Shown: piece after piece, positions 47,461-59,158 of the stretch | Layout of the letters: each line of letters starts with the position of its first letter | Numbering within the stretch: the first letter of the stretch is position 1 | NCBI RefSeq assembly: GCF_030253575.1 | Contig: NC_080559.1 | Coordinates: 28,484,501 to 28,548,500 of the forward strand | Length of the DNA stretch: 64,000 bases | Source of the DNA: Rhododendron vialii | Lineage: Eukaryota > Streptophyta > Magnoliopsida > Ericales > Ericaceae | Direction: 5' to 3' | Notes under the pieces: model-generated | Database searches by the model: none | What the model saw: only the letters and a program-made list of their open reading frames with translations | What the model was told of the DNA's origin: nothing | Translations under genes and position numbers: made by a program

Positions 47461-47693
47461 GAAAATTTTTTCGTAACGAAGAGATCTGAAGGATAGTTGG
47501 GTACTCGTGAAACCAGAATTGCCAAAAGGCCCAGAACCGATGCTTCCCATCTCAATGAGAGTAAAATCTAAAGAAATTAGAAAATTATGACCAAAATCCG
47601 TTGAAAAGAAAGAGATTTTTTTTGTGAGAATTGGACTCAATGGCTGAGATTACATCTCAGTAAAATTCGATGGTTCGATAGGAGAGATTTTTT

Positions 47694-47899
47694 AGTGCCA
47701 AGCGGGTATATCCTACGTGGTACCCGCTCAGCGCATCCGAACCGTCCGATACGCTGTTGAACGGTTTGGATTGAAACTCTCTCTCCTCTCTCACCCCAAC
47801 ACTTTCTCTTCTTTTTCTCTCTCAAAATCTGAGTCGTTCAAACACGAAATAGACTGCTCGGATGCGCGAGTGGGCATCACGTGGTACCCGCTCGGCACT
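47694..47899. mobile_element. MITE copy B of the same family, 206 bp
   Basis: This is the best-preserved copy: it starts AGTGCCAAGCGGGTA, ends TACCCGCTCGGCACT, and the inverse pairing extends over about 50 bp (CGCATCCGA.C..TC). AGATTTTTT and GAATTTTTT on either side could be a diverged 9-bp target duplication. The centre holds CT-rich sequence. Confidence 0.75.
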
Positions 47900-47986
47900 G
47901 AATTTTTTTTCGTTTGATAGTGAAGGCCGGAAGGGCGACGGTTCGATAGTAAAGGGTTTAGACTCGGTACCCACAGCAATGAGAAA

Positions 47987-48090
47987 TGCTGAGTGGGTAC
48001 CACGTGGTATCTGTTTGATATATCTGAGCCGTCAGATGTGATTTTGAACGGCTCGGATTTGGAGAGAGAAAATGGGAGGGAAGGAGGAGG
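47987..48090. mobile_element. MITE copy C, one-ended fragment
   Basis: It begins TGCTGAGTGGGTACCACGTG and continues with the family inner region (..TCTGAGCCGTC.. and ..GAACGGCTCGGATTTGGAGAG) but has no right terminus. It lies directly upstream of the DUF295 pseudogene. Confidence 0.6.
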
Positions 48091-48155
48091 GATTTGGTGA
48101 TTAACTTTATCACTCCTGATATTCTTTCTTGCAGACGGGTTCTACCTATTCAAGC

Positions 48156-49352
48156 ATGGCTTCTTTCTTTTCTGAAGTACCGAATGAAGGGAGATTGGCT
48201 TCTGTACATCGTGATTGGGCATGGCTTCCCAGAAACCTCATCTTTTCCATTCTAGAAAAAACTTGTTCCGTTCTCAGACTGTGTGCGGTTTAGTGGTGTC
48301 TGTCGACAATGGCGTCACTATGCCCTCGACCAGGCTATTGATGATTACAAACAGAGGTTACGCATCTTTAAATCATGTCACAACAAACTCCCTATGTTGA
48401 TGATAGTCTTGATAGATACAAACAAAAACAGTGGATCGAAAGGCGACTTTTGTTTAGCGTCACCGGAGAAATTAGAAACTCAGTTGATTTGCCCATGCCT
48501 TGTAATAGGAGGTTTATAGGATCTGCCTTTGGATGATTACTAGCTATAGAAAAAAATACCACGGTCATAATCCTTTTAAACCCCTTTACCAGTGGAGTCG
48601 TTTCTCTCCCGCCTTTACAAGATCCTTATGGTCTCTATGAATATTACCTTGATGATGATCCCAAGCCCGAGTACTTTATTGAGAAGGCAACTCTACCATC
48701 CGATCCATCTCTAAATTCAAACAACTACGAGATTGTGGTTATCTATGATAGTACGTGTCGATTTGCTATGTTAAAATCTGGATACGATTCGTGGAATTTC
48801 ATTGACAGTGATGACAACGATCGGCCTCACTTATATACTGATAATATAATTTACTGCCGCAAAGGTCAAATTAATTGCGTCAACCTATTGAGTGAGCTAG
48901 TGAAAATTGACTTTGCTAGTGGTACAGAAATACTAGCTTAAACCAAAGCTCGGGAAGATACGCCCCAGGCCAGCACCGCTTATCTCGTACAATCACAAGA
49001 GGAAGAGGGCGATCTACTACAGGTACAAAGGTAGGTATTGGGATTGGAACAATCCTGATGGTGACTTGTGTAAAACTTCAAAATTTGTTGTTTTTAAGTT
49101 GCTCCATCCGGTTGGGGAGACAGAGGCAACGTGGGTTCCAATTACTAGCTTAAGCAACCAAGCTTTATTTCTGGGTGACAATTATTCGCTGTCCGTCTCA
49201 ACGTTAAGAGTTTTCCCAACTGCATATACTTTACGCAACACTATCATTCCATCGGTGTACCATGTGATTTTTTTTTTTCCTTTTACTAATGTAAAGAAGG
49301 ATAAGTATGGAGTGGGGTCATGTATTGAGAACAACCAACGAGAAAGAGGATA
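48156..49352 (+). pseudogene. Decayed F-box / DUF295 gene
   Basis: Plant DUF295 proteins carry an N-terminal F-box and a C-terminal kelch-like DUF295 region and mostly serve as substrate adaptors of SCF ubiquitin ligases. Here the ATG at 48156 opens MASFFSEVPNEG then DWAWLPRNLIFSILEK (F-box). A frameshift between about 48268 and 48290 leads to RFSGVCRQWRHYALDQ. Stops at 48517 and 48534 interrupt it. The frame of 48537-48938 reads CRFAMLKSGYDSWNFIDSDD. A further frameshift near 48940 leads to ATWVPITSLSNQALFLGDN, the typical DUF295 end motif. The order and spacing of these blocks fit an intronless family member of about 400 aa. With several frameshifts and stops it cannot make a full protein. 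Confidence 0.8.
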
Positions 49353-49756
49353 ATGTTCATTCCACTTTTTGGGTGGGTGAACATAATCGCACTCTAGTAA
49401 CTAGCGTTTGTAAATTTGAACTTTTTAGAAATGTTATTCCATTCAAATTTAACTTGTCGCTTCATATCAACAGATAATGAAAAAAGAAATTTTGATACTC
49501 TCCTGTCCCAATTTATTTGTCCAATTTAGGGAATACAAAATGCTCAACTTTTCAAAAGTTGCTCTCTTTTAAATTTTTGAAAAAAGATTACTTTAGTTCC
49601 AATGTTAAGGGACAAGAAGGAAATTTTGTAATACTAGCTTTTGGTCCCTTAGTCTGGACAAACATTTTTTGACACATAAAAGTAAAACATGGACAAATAA
49701 ATTGGGACGGAGGGGTATGACTTTATTCTTGGAGTTTTTGAATTCGATAAGAGAAT

Positions 49757-49952
49757 AACTTCTTTACGGTTGTTCCGTAAAGAGTTATTTACAGCATCCA
49801 ATTTCTGCTGTCCAAAAGTATTTTGGAAGGTTCGGATGTTAACTCTTATCCGAAAAAGTTTTATTAACATTCGGATCATGTAAAACACTTTTAGACGGTC
49901 GTGATTGATTGCTGCTGCAAAAGACTTATTTACGGCTGCTCCATAAATAAGT
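49757..49952. mobile_element. Foldback MITE, about 195 bp
   Basis: ACTTCTTTACGGTTGTTCCG at the left is mirrored with moderate identity by the inverse of the right end (ACTTATTTATGGAGCAGCCG). The matching continues into TAAA.AGT.TTT..CAGCA. It is noncoding; the superfamily and target duplication are uncertain. Confidence 0.55.
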
Positions 49953-50416
49953 ATATCTCATTCCACAATCAATTTGAGACGTTTAAAAGTAAAAAAATTG
50001 GACAAACTGGACCTATATGAATACTGTAGAAAACTAACTGAACTGAAGAGATTTCGTCCCAAGTGACCAGAGGCCCGTGAAGAGTTTGGTTGGAGAGAGA
50101 GAAATAGACGAGGTTAACTAACTGTCGGTAGAGGAGAGAGAAACAAACGCGATCCAACTCGTGATCTCTTCCGATACGACACCCACGTACAACAAAAACA
50201 AACATTAAAATTGGGTTTCAAAACCCCAATCAACAACCGTTGAAAATTACTCCTACTACCTTCCAATCCCTTACCCATCTCGTCTTCTTCCACCGAGAAA
50301 AAAACCAAATCACACTTCGAACCAGCTCACTGCGAATTGGGTTGGGTTGGGTCCTAAAACAAACCCTAAATTCACTTCCCCCGTATCTATCGCTCAGCGA
50401 TTTCTTATCTTCACCT
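49953..50416 (+). promoter_or_regulatory. Promoter and 5' leader region of the SLH gene
   Basis: There is no gene other than the leader. The last 180 bp have the mixed composition of a 5'UTR before the ATG at 50417. An upstream in-frame ATG at 50240 is open into the gene, but the residues after 50417 match the conserved N terminus. No TATA box could be fixed. Confidence 0.4.
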
Positions 50417-53194
50417 ATGGCTTCTCTGGGCACGAGCACGACATGGTCGCCCAACTCTTTTCAGCTCCGATTGGCCTTGAATTCAAGAAAATCCCCTGCT
50501 GTCTTTTTACGTATGCGATTTGGGAAGCTGGGTCGTCAGGCTCGAGTGGTAAGTTTAGTTAGTGCAAACGGTGGTGGGAATTCGTGGACCACTTCGAACT
50601 CCTCGGCTGACGCTTTCTCTGGCTGGACCGGAGCCGACGAACGAATTGACCCTGATAGAAAACGGTGGTTTGGAGGTAAAAAAAACTAAAATGGAAAAAA
50701 AGAGGTTCTTTTACTACAACTGGTAGTTACCACTTTTGTATCACTGTCGTGTTTGGAATGTTGTGCATTTCTATAATTGGATGGTTTTATTGCCATCAAA
50801 TTGTTTAGCGAATGTGACTTATAGCTACGAAGGAAGACAAAGTTCATATTTTTGTCTTGGCCTGGGATTAGGGGTTTGCTCCCTCCTAAGGTCTCTCGCT
50901 CAATTCTCCTTCCTAACAACTCTTGAGGACCTGAAATGGCTGTGGGGGATGTAGGGGTTAGTCTGATGTGCGCACAAACTGGTCCAGGATACTTTGCATT
51001 ATAAAAAAAGAAGAAGAGAAGTTCATATTTTTTTGCTCGAGTTTGTGTATGAATGAAACGGAATATTGCTTCGAATAGTTCCACTGCCCATTTTCTGGCT
51101 CAGATGACATATTGATCATGAATTTAGTCCTTATGATGAAATTTGAGTTCGTTGATGGAGTAGAATACGATTACATTGGATAGGTTGGGTCATCTCAAAT
51201 GTTGGTGCTTTTCATGAATGTTTATAATTACAGGTTTCAATGCTTTTGGAGTCATGAATGTCTTTCAAGACTAGTAACACTTCTGAAAATGTTCTGATAG
51301 ATTTGGAATTCCAATGAATTCCATTAAACTGTTGTTTGGTTTATTTTGTAAATTTTGATGATATTGTTTAGTAGTTACCGTAGAATAATTGGTTGCTATC
51401 TGTTACTCGAGTTAATTATCCAATGAGCATTGATGAAGGAATGGAGAAACTTTGATAGCTTTGTTGCTTGAGTTGATAAACAGTGCGATTGAGTATTGTT
51501 TTCAACCACACATCCATTTTGTTGTAGAGATAGTCTATTGATCTTGAATTCAGTGCTCCCAATGAAGTTGATCTTAAAAAAAATTCAAGAATTGAGTGGA
51601 ATCCGATTAAGTAGGTTAGGGTTTTCCACTAAAATGTGAGTGCTTTTGGTACAATGTATTGTTTGTATTTTGATGCTCTTGCTGTTCTTTCAGCACTTAT
51701 GACACTTGTCAAGTAGAATACTTTCAGGGATACTACGAGCAGGAGTGGCTGGGGTTATTTTTGTGGCTGGGCTGACTTTTGTAACCTTATCTATAAGCAA
51801 GCGGAACCCTTCAAGTGAGTTATTAACTTTTCTAACTCAAACTATCAACTTTTGTCTTAAAGCTTGCAGGTTTGGGACTTTGGGGCATGGAGTTTATCTT
51901 TAACAAAATCTTGGTGTGGGTTTTATCTTGGTTTAGAGGTCTTCTTCTATAAAGTAGCAAATCTTATAAAGATATTCGATCTGCGTGTCTGTGGTATTTG
52001 CTATAATCACAGATCCACAGCTCAATGAAGCCATTTGCTGTCTAGTTTCTCCTTACATATGAATATCTACATTGGTCCAGGAACCGCTCAAGAAATGGAG
52101 CCGTTGGCAACACAGCAGGAAGTGGTGCTGGCCTCTGATGACCAGTATGATAGAATTGAACAGGTTGAAAAGGAGGGCAAGGATATGAAGAGGGATAATG
52201 ATTCTCTTAGTAAGACAGGTATAGAAAATGACCCTTCCTTCTCTACAGAAAACAATGAGGCAACTAACGAAAATAGACAAAGTGGTTCTGGTGTGGGGTA
52301 CACGTTAAATAGTGATGATGCCCTTAACAATGCTTCCGCTCAAGAAGATTTACGTAATGAATCAGCTATTGATGACATGTCGGTTGCTCCTCATAGAAGT
52401 CCCGGCACACCTCCACTGTCTGAGACCAAAATTGGTTATGGTTCTTTGGCGACCTCAAACTTTGAAAATTTAGATGGCAGTCTTGTTACTGATAAGTCAG
52501 AACCGGTTACTGAACTAAAAGAGAACCTCATCAATGCCAAACTTACCAACTCATCAGTCTCTGGTGCTTATTCAACAGATCTTAGCACTGATAGCCAGAA
52601 GGATGTGCTTGGCTTAAGCGGAACAGATAACTCTACATTCTCATTTGATTCCTCTTCCAGTTCTAAAATCTCCATCCCTATCGGGTCTCTACCTTCGAAT
52701 ATCTCTGACAATTCACCCTTGGATGCGGTTATAGAGCCCCAGGTCATGCTTAAACTGAATGGAGAGACTGTAGATTTGCTTTCAACTGGAAAAGATCTTG
52801 ACCTAACCAAAGCACACGTGTTGGAAGAGGGAAATAAGCCACCATCACAGGAGCATAACTTGAAGGCTGATGGGTCAAATGGAACAACTTCATTGTCACC
52901 AGTAGTCAATACATTTGCAAATGAACAAGATGGAAATTCTTCCGATAGTCTAAATGAGAGTACAACATTTTTTGAATCAACCAGTCCTCTGAATTCCTTC
53001 TCCTCTGCTGGCATACCTGCTCCATCTGTAGTTTCTGCAGCTTTACAGGTGCTTCCTGGAAAAGTTTTGGTTCCTGCTGTTGTTGATCAGGTTCAGGGCC
53101 AAGCACTAGCTGCATTGCAAGTTCTGAAGGTATGTTCCTTTTACTTGTGTGGACTGTGGAATGGGAATGATTTCAGTTGTGTGTTAAGTAGTTC

Positions 53195-53241
<47 letters not shown>

Positions 53242-56200
53242 AAATATTTAGTTCTATGAGTTGAGAGTTGACCAGGAGATACTTTAAGAGTTAAGTTTTG
53301 GATTCTCTGCTCGTGGGATGAGGAGAACTTGCATCCTTTGCTTCTTCTATTTGGAACACAATCTGAAAAGATAGTCTTAACCATTTAATGGGCTACAAGA
53401 GTTTCCCACAAATATGTGGAGAGCTCAAAAAGTTCCTTTGTAGGTCTTATTGTCCTCTTTCTGGCAGCATAGAAGGGCTCAACAGTGTATCAGCATGGCC
53501 TGTGATTGGTCTTAATTTATTAGTTTTATGATCCCCATTCCCCGTCCCACTCCCGGTTGGTCATAGCATCTTCAACAGCCTCGCCTCTTCTCTGATTGGA
53601 GGAATTGCCAAGCCAAGGCTCAAACCTTTCTTCCAGCAGCTTGCCTTCGTCCTCGGCAATTCCACCTTTGCTACATGACTCACCACACCCGGTGAGTCAC
53701 TGTAGTCTGTAGCACTCGGCATTGACTCTCTCTCTCTCTCTCTCACCGACTTCGACGGTGATGTTCCGGTCGTGCTCTGTTGGTTGGATCGAAGTTTCAG
53801 TCAATTGGTTGGATCAGAATTTCCGGGAATTTGATTTTTAATAGGAATTTCGTTTCGGTGTTTGGTTTGGGAAATTTTAGGGTTTCGGCGTGGACAGAGA
53901 AGTGGAGGCCGGAGGGGGGTGCCGGGGAACTCGAGGTTGACGCCGATGAAGATCCGACCATCGGAGGCCAAACACAAATCTTGGTCTGTTCGTTTTGAGG
54001 ATATGGATATATGTCTGTTTGTATATGTATTGATGTGTATATATGTGCACAGAAGTCGAAAATGGCATTTTTCCTTGGCAAAATGCCTCGAACTGCTGGA
54101 GATTCTCTTAGTTCTTTATCTAAATTACTTCAGTCATAACATTTGCTAGAGGAGTTGATTTCTTTTGCCTTTTGAAGTCTTTAATTTACTTTTGAATTAC
54201 CTTCACGTGTTTTATAATATAAAGAAATAGCTCATAGCATGACCTTCAATGTGTAGCTAGAGCTGGGGTATTAATGTGTATAGTTAATAATAATAGGCAA
54301 GAAGGGAATTAGAAACCTTATAGTCGTCCCGACATAATGGTGGGATAATTTAACCTCTTATGACAATCTGAAAATAGTCCCCAGAATTTGATTATCTGCA
54401 TTGTTTTCAGGTTATTGAGCCTGAGGTTCAACCAGGTGATTTGTGTACTCGTCGTGAGTATGCTCGTTGGTTGGTTTCTGCGAGCAGCATTCTGTCGAGG
54501 TATGAATGTGTCTTGTGTAATCATGGCATTTAGGATGTTAATCTTTGAAAGAGTTTAGTACTGTTACACTGGAAATGCAATTCTATTATACTTTTTGCAG
54601 GAACACTGTTTCCAAAGTGTATCCCGCAATGTACATTGAGAATGTCACCGAACTTGCATTTGATGATATTACACCTGAAGACCCTGACTTCCCTTCCATT
54701 CAAGGTAGCAATATGATTCACACTTTGCTGCTAAAAGGATCATTTAAATAGGTTGCTTTGATTGACTAGACAATTATTTTTGTTGCATCATGGTCTTTAA
54801 TTTGAGTTGGATGTTTCAGGCTTGGCAGAAGCTGGACTTATCTCCAGCAAACTGTCAAGACGTGATATGTCTTCTTCAGATGAAGACCAGAGTTCCCTTT
54901 GCTTCTCGCCTGAAAGGTAGGATAATGTGGGGCGTTGTATTTTTTTTCATGTTGCTTTCTTGCACACCAATCTTTTTGTACTGTGCTTTGGGCAAAGAAG
55001 ATACATGGCTTATCTTCAATAGTCATGTGGAAACTGTCCTTCCGCCTTCAGGCTTACCATATTCATGCCTCTGGCGATCTAGGAACCAAGCATCTATAGA
55101 CTTCATCTTGGCTCTTGGTTTATATAACTGTCAATTTATCCATGCTCCTAGTTATATTCTTTCCATTATTTTTCATGTCATGTTTCTCTTCTTTCATCCG
55201 CTGGTCTTGATGCTAAATTTACTTTCACATACTGTTTTAATATTCATTACTGAAGTGTTTCTTGATTTCTTATGTGCCTACGTAGGTCAATCATTTCTCT
55301 TTTTCCTCAATTTCAATATCTGCTCATTCAATATTACTGCAGCATTCTATCCCGTCAGGATCTCGTCTCATGGAAGATGGCACTAGAGAAAAGAAAGCTT
55401 CCAGATGCTGACAAAAAGGTTAGATAAATTGGCGGCTGACTTATGTTTGATTTTGAGAATAACTTTGTGTATCAGACAGTTTTGAATTTAATAACGTTTT
55501 TGCCACAGATCCTGCACCAGCTTTCTGGCTTTATAGACATTGAAAGGATCAACCCTGATGCATGTCCTGCGCTTGTGGCTGACTTGTCAGCAGGAGAAAA
55601 TGGAATAATAGCACTTGCATTTGGTGGGTTGTGTTTCTTCATAACTGTTGCTTAAAGGACTATCCTGTATATTAGTATTGAGGGTTTGTTACTTTTATGA
55701 TAGGTTATACAAGGCTTTTCCAGCCAGATAAGCCAGTGACTAATGCCCAGGCTGCCATTGCTCTTGCGACTGGTGAGGGTTCTGATATAGTCAGTGAAGA
55801 GCTCGCTCGAATCGAGGCTGAATCTATGGCTGAAAGTGCTGTTGCTGCACATAGTGCTTTAGTAGCTCAGGTTGAGAAGGATGTCAATGCAAGTTTTAAG
55901 AAGGAGCTTTTATTGGAAAGGGAGAAGATAGATGCTGTGGAAAAGTTGGCTGAGGCAGCAAGAGTAGAACTGGAAATCATAAGAGCAGAGCGAGAGAACG
56001 ATAATATTGCCTTAATGAAGGAACGTGCTGCTGTTGAGTCAGAAATGGAAGTTCTCTCAAGGTTAAGGCATGAGGTAGAGGAACAATTGGAAAGCCTTAT
56101 GAGTAACAAGGTGGAAATATCTTATGAAAAAGAAAGGCTCGGGAAGCTCTTAAAAGAAGCAGAATTTGAAAACCAAGAGATTGTGCGGTTACAACGTGAG

Positions 56201-57845
56201 CTGGAGGTGGAGCGAAAAGCCTTGTCCATGGCCAGGTGAGGAAGTTGTTGAATGAAATATTTGAATTGGGGTAATGGCATGTTATTAAAGTGTGGTGAAA
56301 AAATGAAAACGCAACAAAGATTATAGATTATGTTTAACACTTGCTTATACGTCTATATATATACAAGTATATATGCCTTTGGTAGAAAAGATGGGTGTAT
56401 TGCTTGTCTGGCTAGTCTTCCAAATTCTAGATATCATGGAACCTGAAACTCATTGACAGGCGTAAAAAGAACTTCTCTATCTAATTGTGCTATGAAAATT
56501 GTATGGCTGTGAGTGTGTATAATTACTCATGAGAGTTGTACCGCAATCCTAGTGCATGTGTATACTTTCATTCATGACGTAAGAGTTCTCGGTTTTGCAC
56601 ACACCATGGCTCCCCTGTTTTCCCTGTGTTCCATTCATACAGTATTTGTATTGGTACTTCTCGGTAGACCACTCTTATTTTTTAATATATGTCTAATTTA
56701 CCTTATTACCGTAGAAAAGAAACAGAAGTCTGACGTCAACGAAGGTGTTTGGCCCGCACACTTGTTGTAAGGTTCATAGAAAAAATTGCCTGCAGGCACT
56801 GCTTCTATTGGGTGGTAACCCGAAACTATATATATTCTCACTCAATTTGACAAAATACTGCTGTGTATAGATAGATGCATCCAAGTGGTGCAACTTAGTT
56901 GCTGAAGTTTATGCCTTAATTTTATTTTATTTTTTTGACTTTCTGGCTTTATGGTAACTGGAATCACATTTATTGACTTTTATCTAAGCCAACTCCGCTT
57001 ACCCCCTCATATGGTCGTCCAATTACTCAATCATGCAAAGTTTAAATAGTCATCTAAATTATCTGATAACCACTTATAGTGGGGTTTTTTGGGGCATTAA
57101 TTGAATTTATGGAGACACTTCCAGTTGCTTAGGTGTTACAAAAGCTAGTTATTCGTTCATCTCAGACTGATGGTATAGATCTGGGTGTTGAGGTTCATCT
57201 AGCCGTAAAGGGAAATGCATACGCTATAGATAAGAGATCAAAGTATTGTATTTTAGCACTACAGATAGACGTCATATTGAAATTTTGCTATGACTCACAT
57301 ATTTGATACGTCTAACCACAATTATTCTCAAATTGTCAACCAGGGCTTGGGCTGAAGACGAGGCAAAAAGAGCAAGAGAGCAAGCAAAAGTTCTGGAAGA
57401 GGCTAGAGATCGCTGGGAGAGGCATGGCATCAAAGTGGTCGTTGACGATGACCTCCGTGAAGAGGAAAACGTTGGGGTGACATGGCTTGATGCGGGAAAG
57501 CAATTGTCAGTTGAAGGAACAGTGAGCAGGGCTGAGAACTTGGTAGACAAGCTCAAGGCAATGGCTGTTGATGTTAGAGGGAAAGCCAAAGATACCATTT
57601 CCAATATCATCCAGAAAGTTCTTTCTTTGATATCTCATTTGAAGGGATTGGTCCCCACAGTTCAACAGGCAAGAGAACTAAGAGATAACGCCATGTCCAA
57701 AATTGTTAGCTCCTTAGACGAGTTTACTTTGGCTCTCAAGGAAGGAGCAAAGAAAGTTAGGGAAGATTGTAAGGAAAGAGCAAAGAAGGTTGGAGAAGAG
57801 TGCAAGGAAGGAGCAGAGAAGCTCGCTCAGAAGTTCAAGATATGA
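50417..57845 (+). CDS. Plastid-targeted SLH-domain coiled-coil membrane protein, complete
   Basis: Ortholog of Arabidopsis At5g23890 (from memory), molecular function not established. Exons: 50417-50675, 51728-51814, 52081-53129, 54411-54499, 54601-54704, 54820-54916, 55343-55418, 55509-55623, 55704-56235, 57344-57845; 2,910 nt, 969 aa, all phases consistent. Residues 1-60 are Ser/Arg-rich without acidic residues, like a transit peptide. A single hydrophobic span (VAGVIFVAGLTFVTLSI) lies near residues 90-110, followed by about 350 residues of Ser/Asn/Asp-rich, probably disordered sequence (exon 3). Exons 4-9 encode S-layer-homology-type modules (YPAMYIENVTELAFDDI, GYTRLFQPDKPVTNAQAA, ALATGEG). 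A long Glu/Lys coiled coil follows (about 650-820). The tail has three 11-residue amphipathic repeats: KEGAKKVREDC, KERAKKVGEEC, KEGAEKLAQKF. A role tethering plastid membranes or envelope would be inference only. Confidence 0.9.
53197..53237 (+). repeat. (CT)n microsatellite in an SLH-gene intron
   Basis: A pure CT run of about 40 bp starts 68 bp after the donor of exon 3. It creates a Ser/Leu tail on the open frame that reads through the donor, which is an artefact. Confidence 0.9.
53565..54110. repeat. Possible MITE with AGCATCTTCAACAGCC ends
   Basis: The left end AGCATCTTCAACAGCC and the right end CTGCTGGAGATTCTCT are approximate inverses of the widespread plant terminal motif GAGCATCTCCAACAGC. 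The interior is noncoding and includes CT repeats. The ends are imperfect and no target duplication was seen. It lies in the intron between exons 3 and 4. Confidence 0.4.
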
Positions 57846-59158
57846 ACCCTCTGCATCCGAAACACTTCACGAGTAATCTATTTTTGTTTTGGTTTAATCA
57901 CTTCCAAGAAGTCGGATATTTATTATCCAATATTCTCCCTTTTAACCTTTTTTCTTCTGGTTTTAATGTGCTGAAAAATTCACCCTTTCGAGATAGGATC
58001 CGGGTATGAAGAGGAAAATCAGTGCCAATATAATTGTATTCTTGTACAAAAAATTGAGCAAGTAGGGAATTTTTGCTTTCATTAGGTCCCTGTCAATCCT
58101 CAATAAAATCTTGGTTGATCTTATATGATAAACGTTGTGGAATAAGATTTTGAAATTTGAATGATTACTTATCATAGATTTCCACGTAACTTTTCATTAT
58201 GAATAATTCTGAATTTAGCAAGTGATGCAAGACGGTTCGGATCCACGGAACATATGAGGAAGAATAAGACGTGGAAAAGCCCATTAATGTCCAGTGTTCA
58301 AAAGGATTTGCTTGCCTTCATACATTTACACATGCTTTGTAGAGTAGTCCTTTGCGATACAACTACGGCCAATCTCTCATTGCCCAACAGAATGCAGCTT
58401 GGATCACTAAGTTCAATCCACATGGAAAGGATCAAAAAGTTAGATCTCACAAGCAAGGGAAAAGTGCCAAATACCACACCAATTCAAAAGCATAGATGAT
58501 GTTTAGAGATGCAGATTCACCTTCAGATTTTATGAGTTCCATCAATTGAAAACAGTTTGATCTGGAGACCATAAAACAAGGAGCACAGCATGCTGTGCTA
58601 CGTGCACGGCATGCTGTGCACGTAGCTTTTCTGTAAAACAAGAAAGTAAATGAACACCGACTACATTTGGACATCAGATGGCTAGAAAGATTGATGTCGA
58701 GACAATGAACATCTCCTTCCCATTTCATCTCCAAATTCAGTTTCCGTTCTCAGTGCACATATAGACGCCTTGGGTGGCAACTTAGTACCAGGCATTATTT
58801 TCTCGCAACAATCCACGTGTGGGTCATTTGATGTAGAACATATAATGCCAAACAGAAAAGTACACTGAAACCACTATTGAGAGAAACCATTCCAACATAA
58901 ACTTCACAAACAATGGCTACAATCTTCACTTCAATCTACCGGAATAGGAAATTTACATCCAAAATGAATGCTGGATTAAACAGTAGTAAGAAACAATCAG
59001 TTTATATTTTATGCTTGAAGGATATGGAGTTTCTGAAGATAACTATCACCAATACATTATAAAAGAAAACAAATATTGGACTACTCAGTTGTCAACCAAG
59101 CGGAGAAGTTTCATGTTTCAAATTGAAGACCATTAGAAATCTAGCGGATGGGGGGGCT
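57846..59158. other. Convergent 3' spacer between SLH and eL36 genes
   Basis: This is tail-to-tail space expected to hold both 3'UTRs. No coding sequence is seen. A composite palindrome lies at 58582-58626. Confidence 0.5.
58582..58626. repeat. Overlapping perfect palindrome and hairpin
   Basis: AGCACAGCATGCTGTGCT (58582-58599) is an exact 18-bp palindrome. Overlapping it, GCTACGTGCAC (58597-58607) and its exact inverse GTGCACGTAGC (58616-58626) form an 11-bp stem with an 8-nt loop (GGCATGCT). It may act in DNA or RNA secondary structure or be the core of a small foldback element. Confidence 0.9.

Noticed and set aside
54790..55386. 198-residue hydrophobic frame over exons 6-7 of the SLH gene
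   Set aside because: It reads exon 6 in the wrong frame and runs through the intron; the spliced frame matches the conserved protein.
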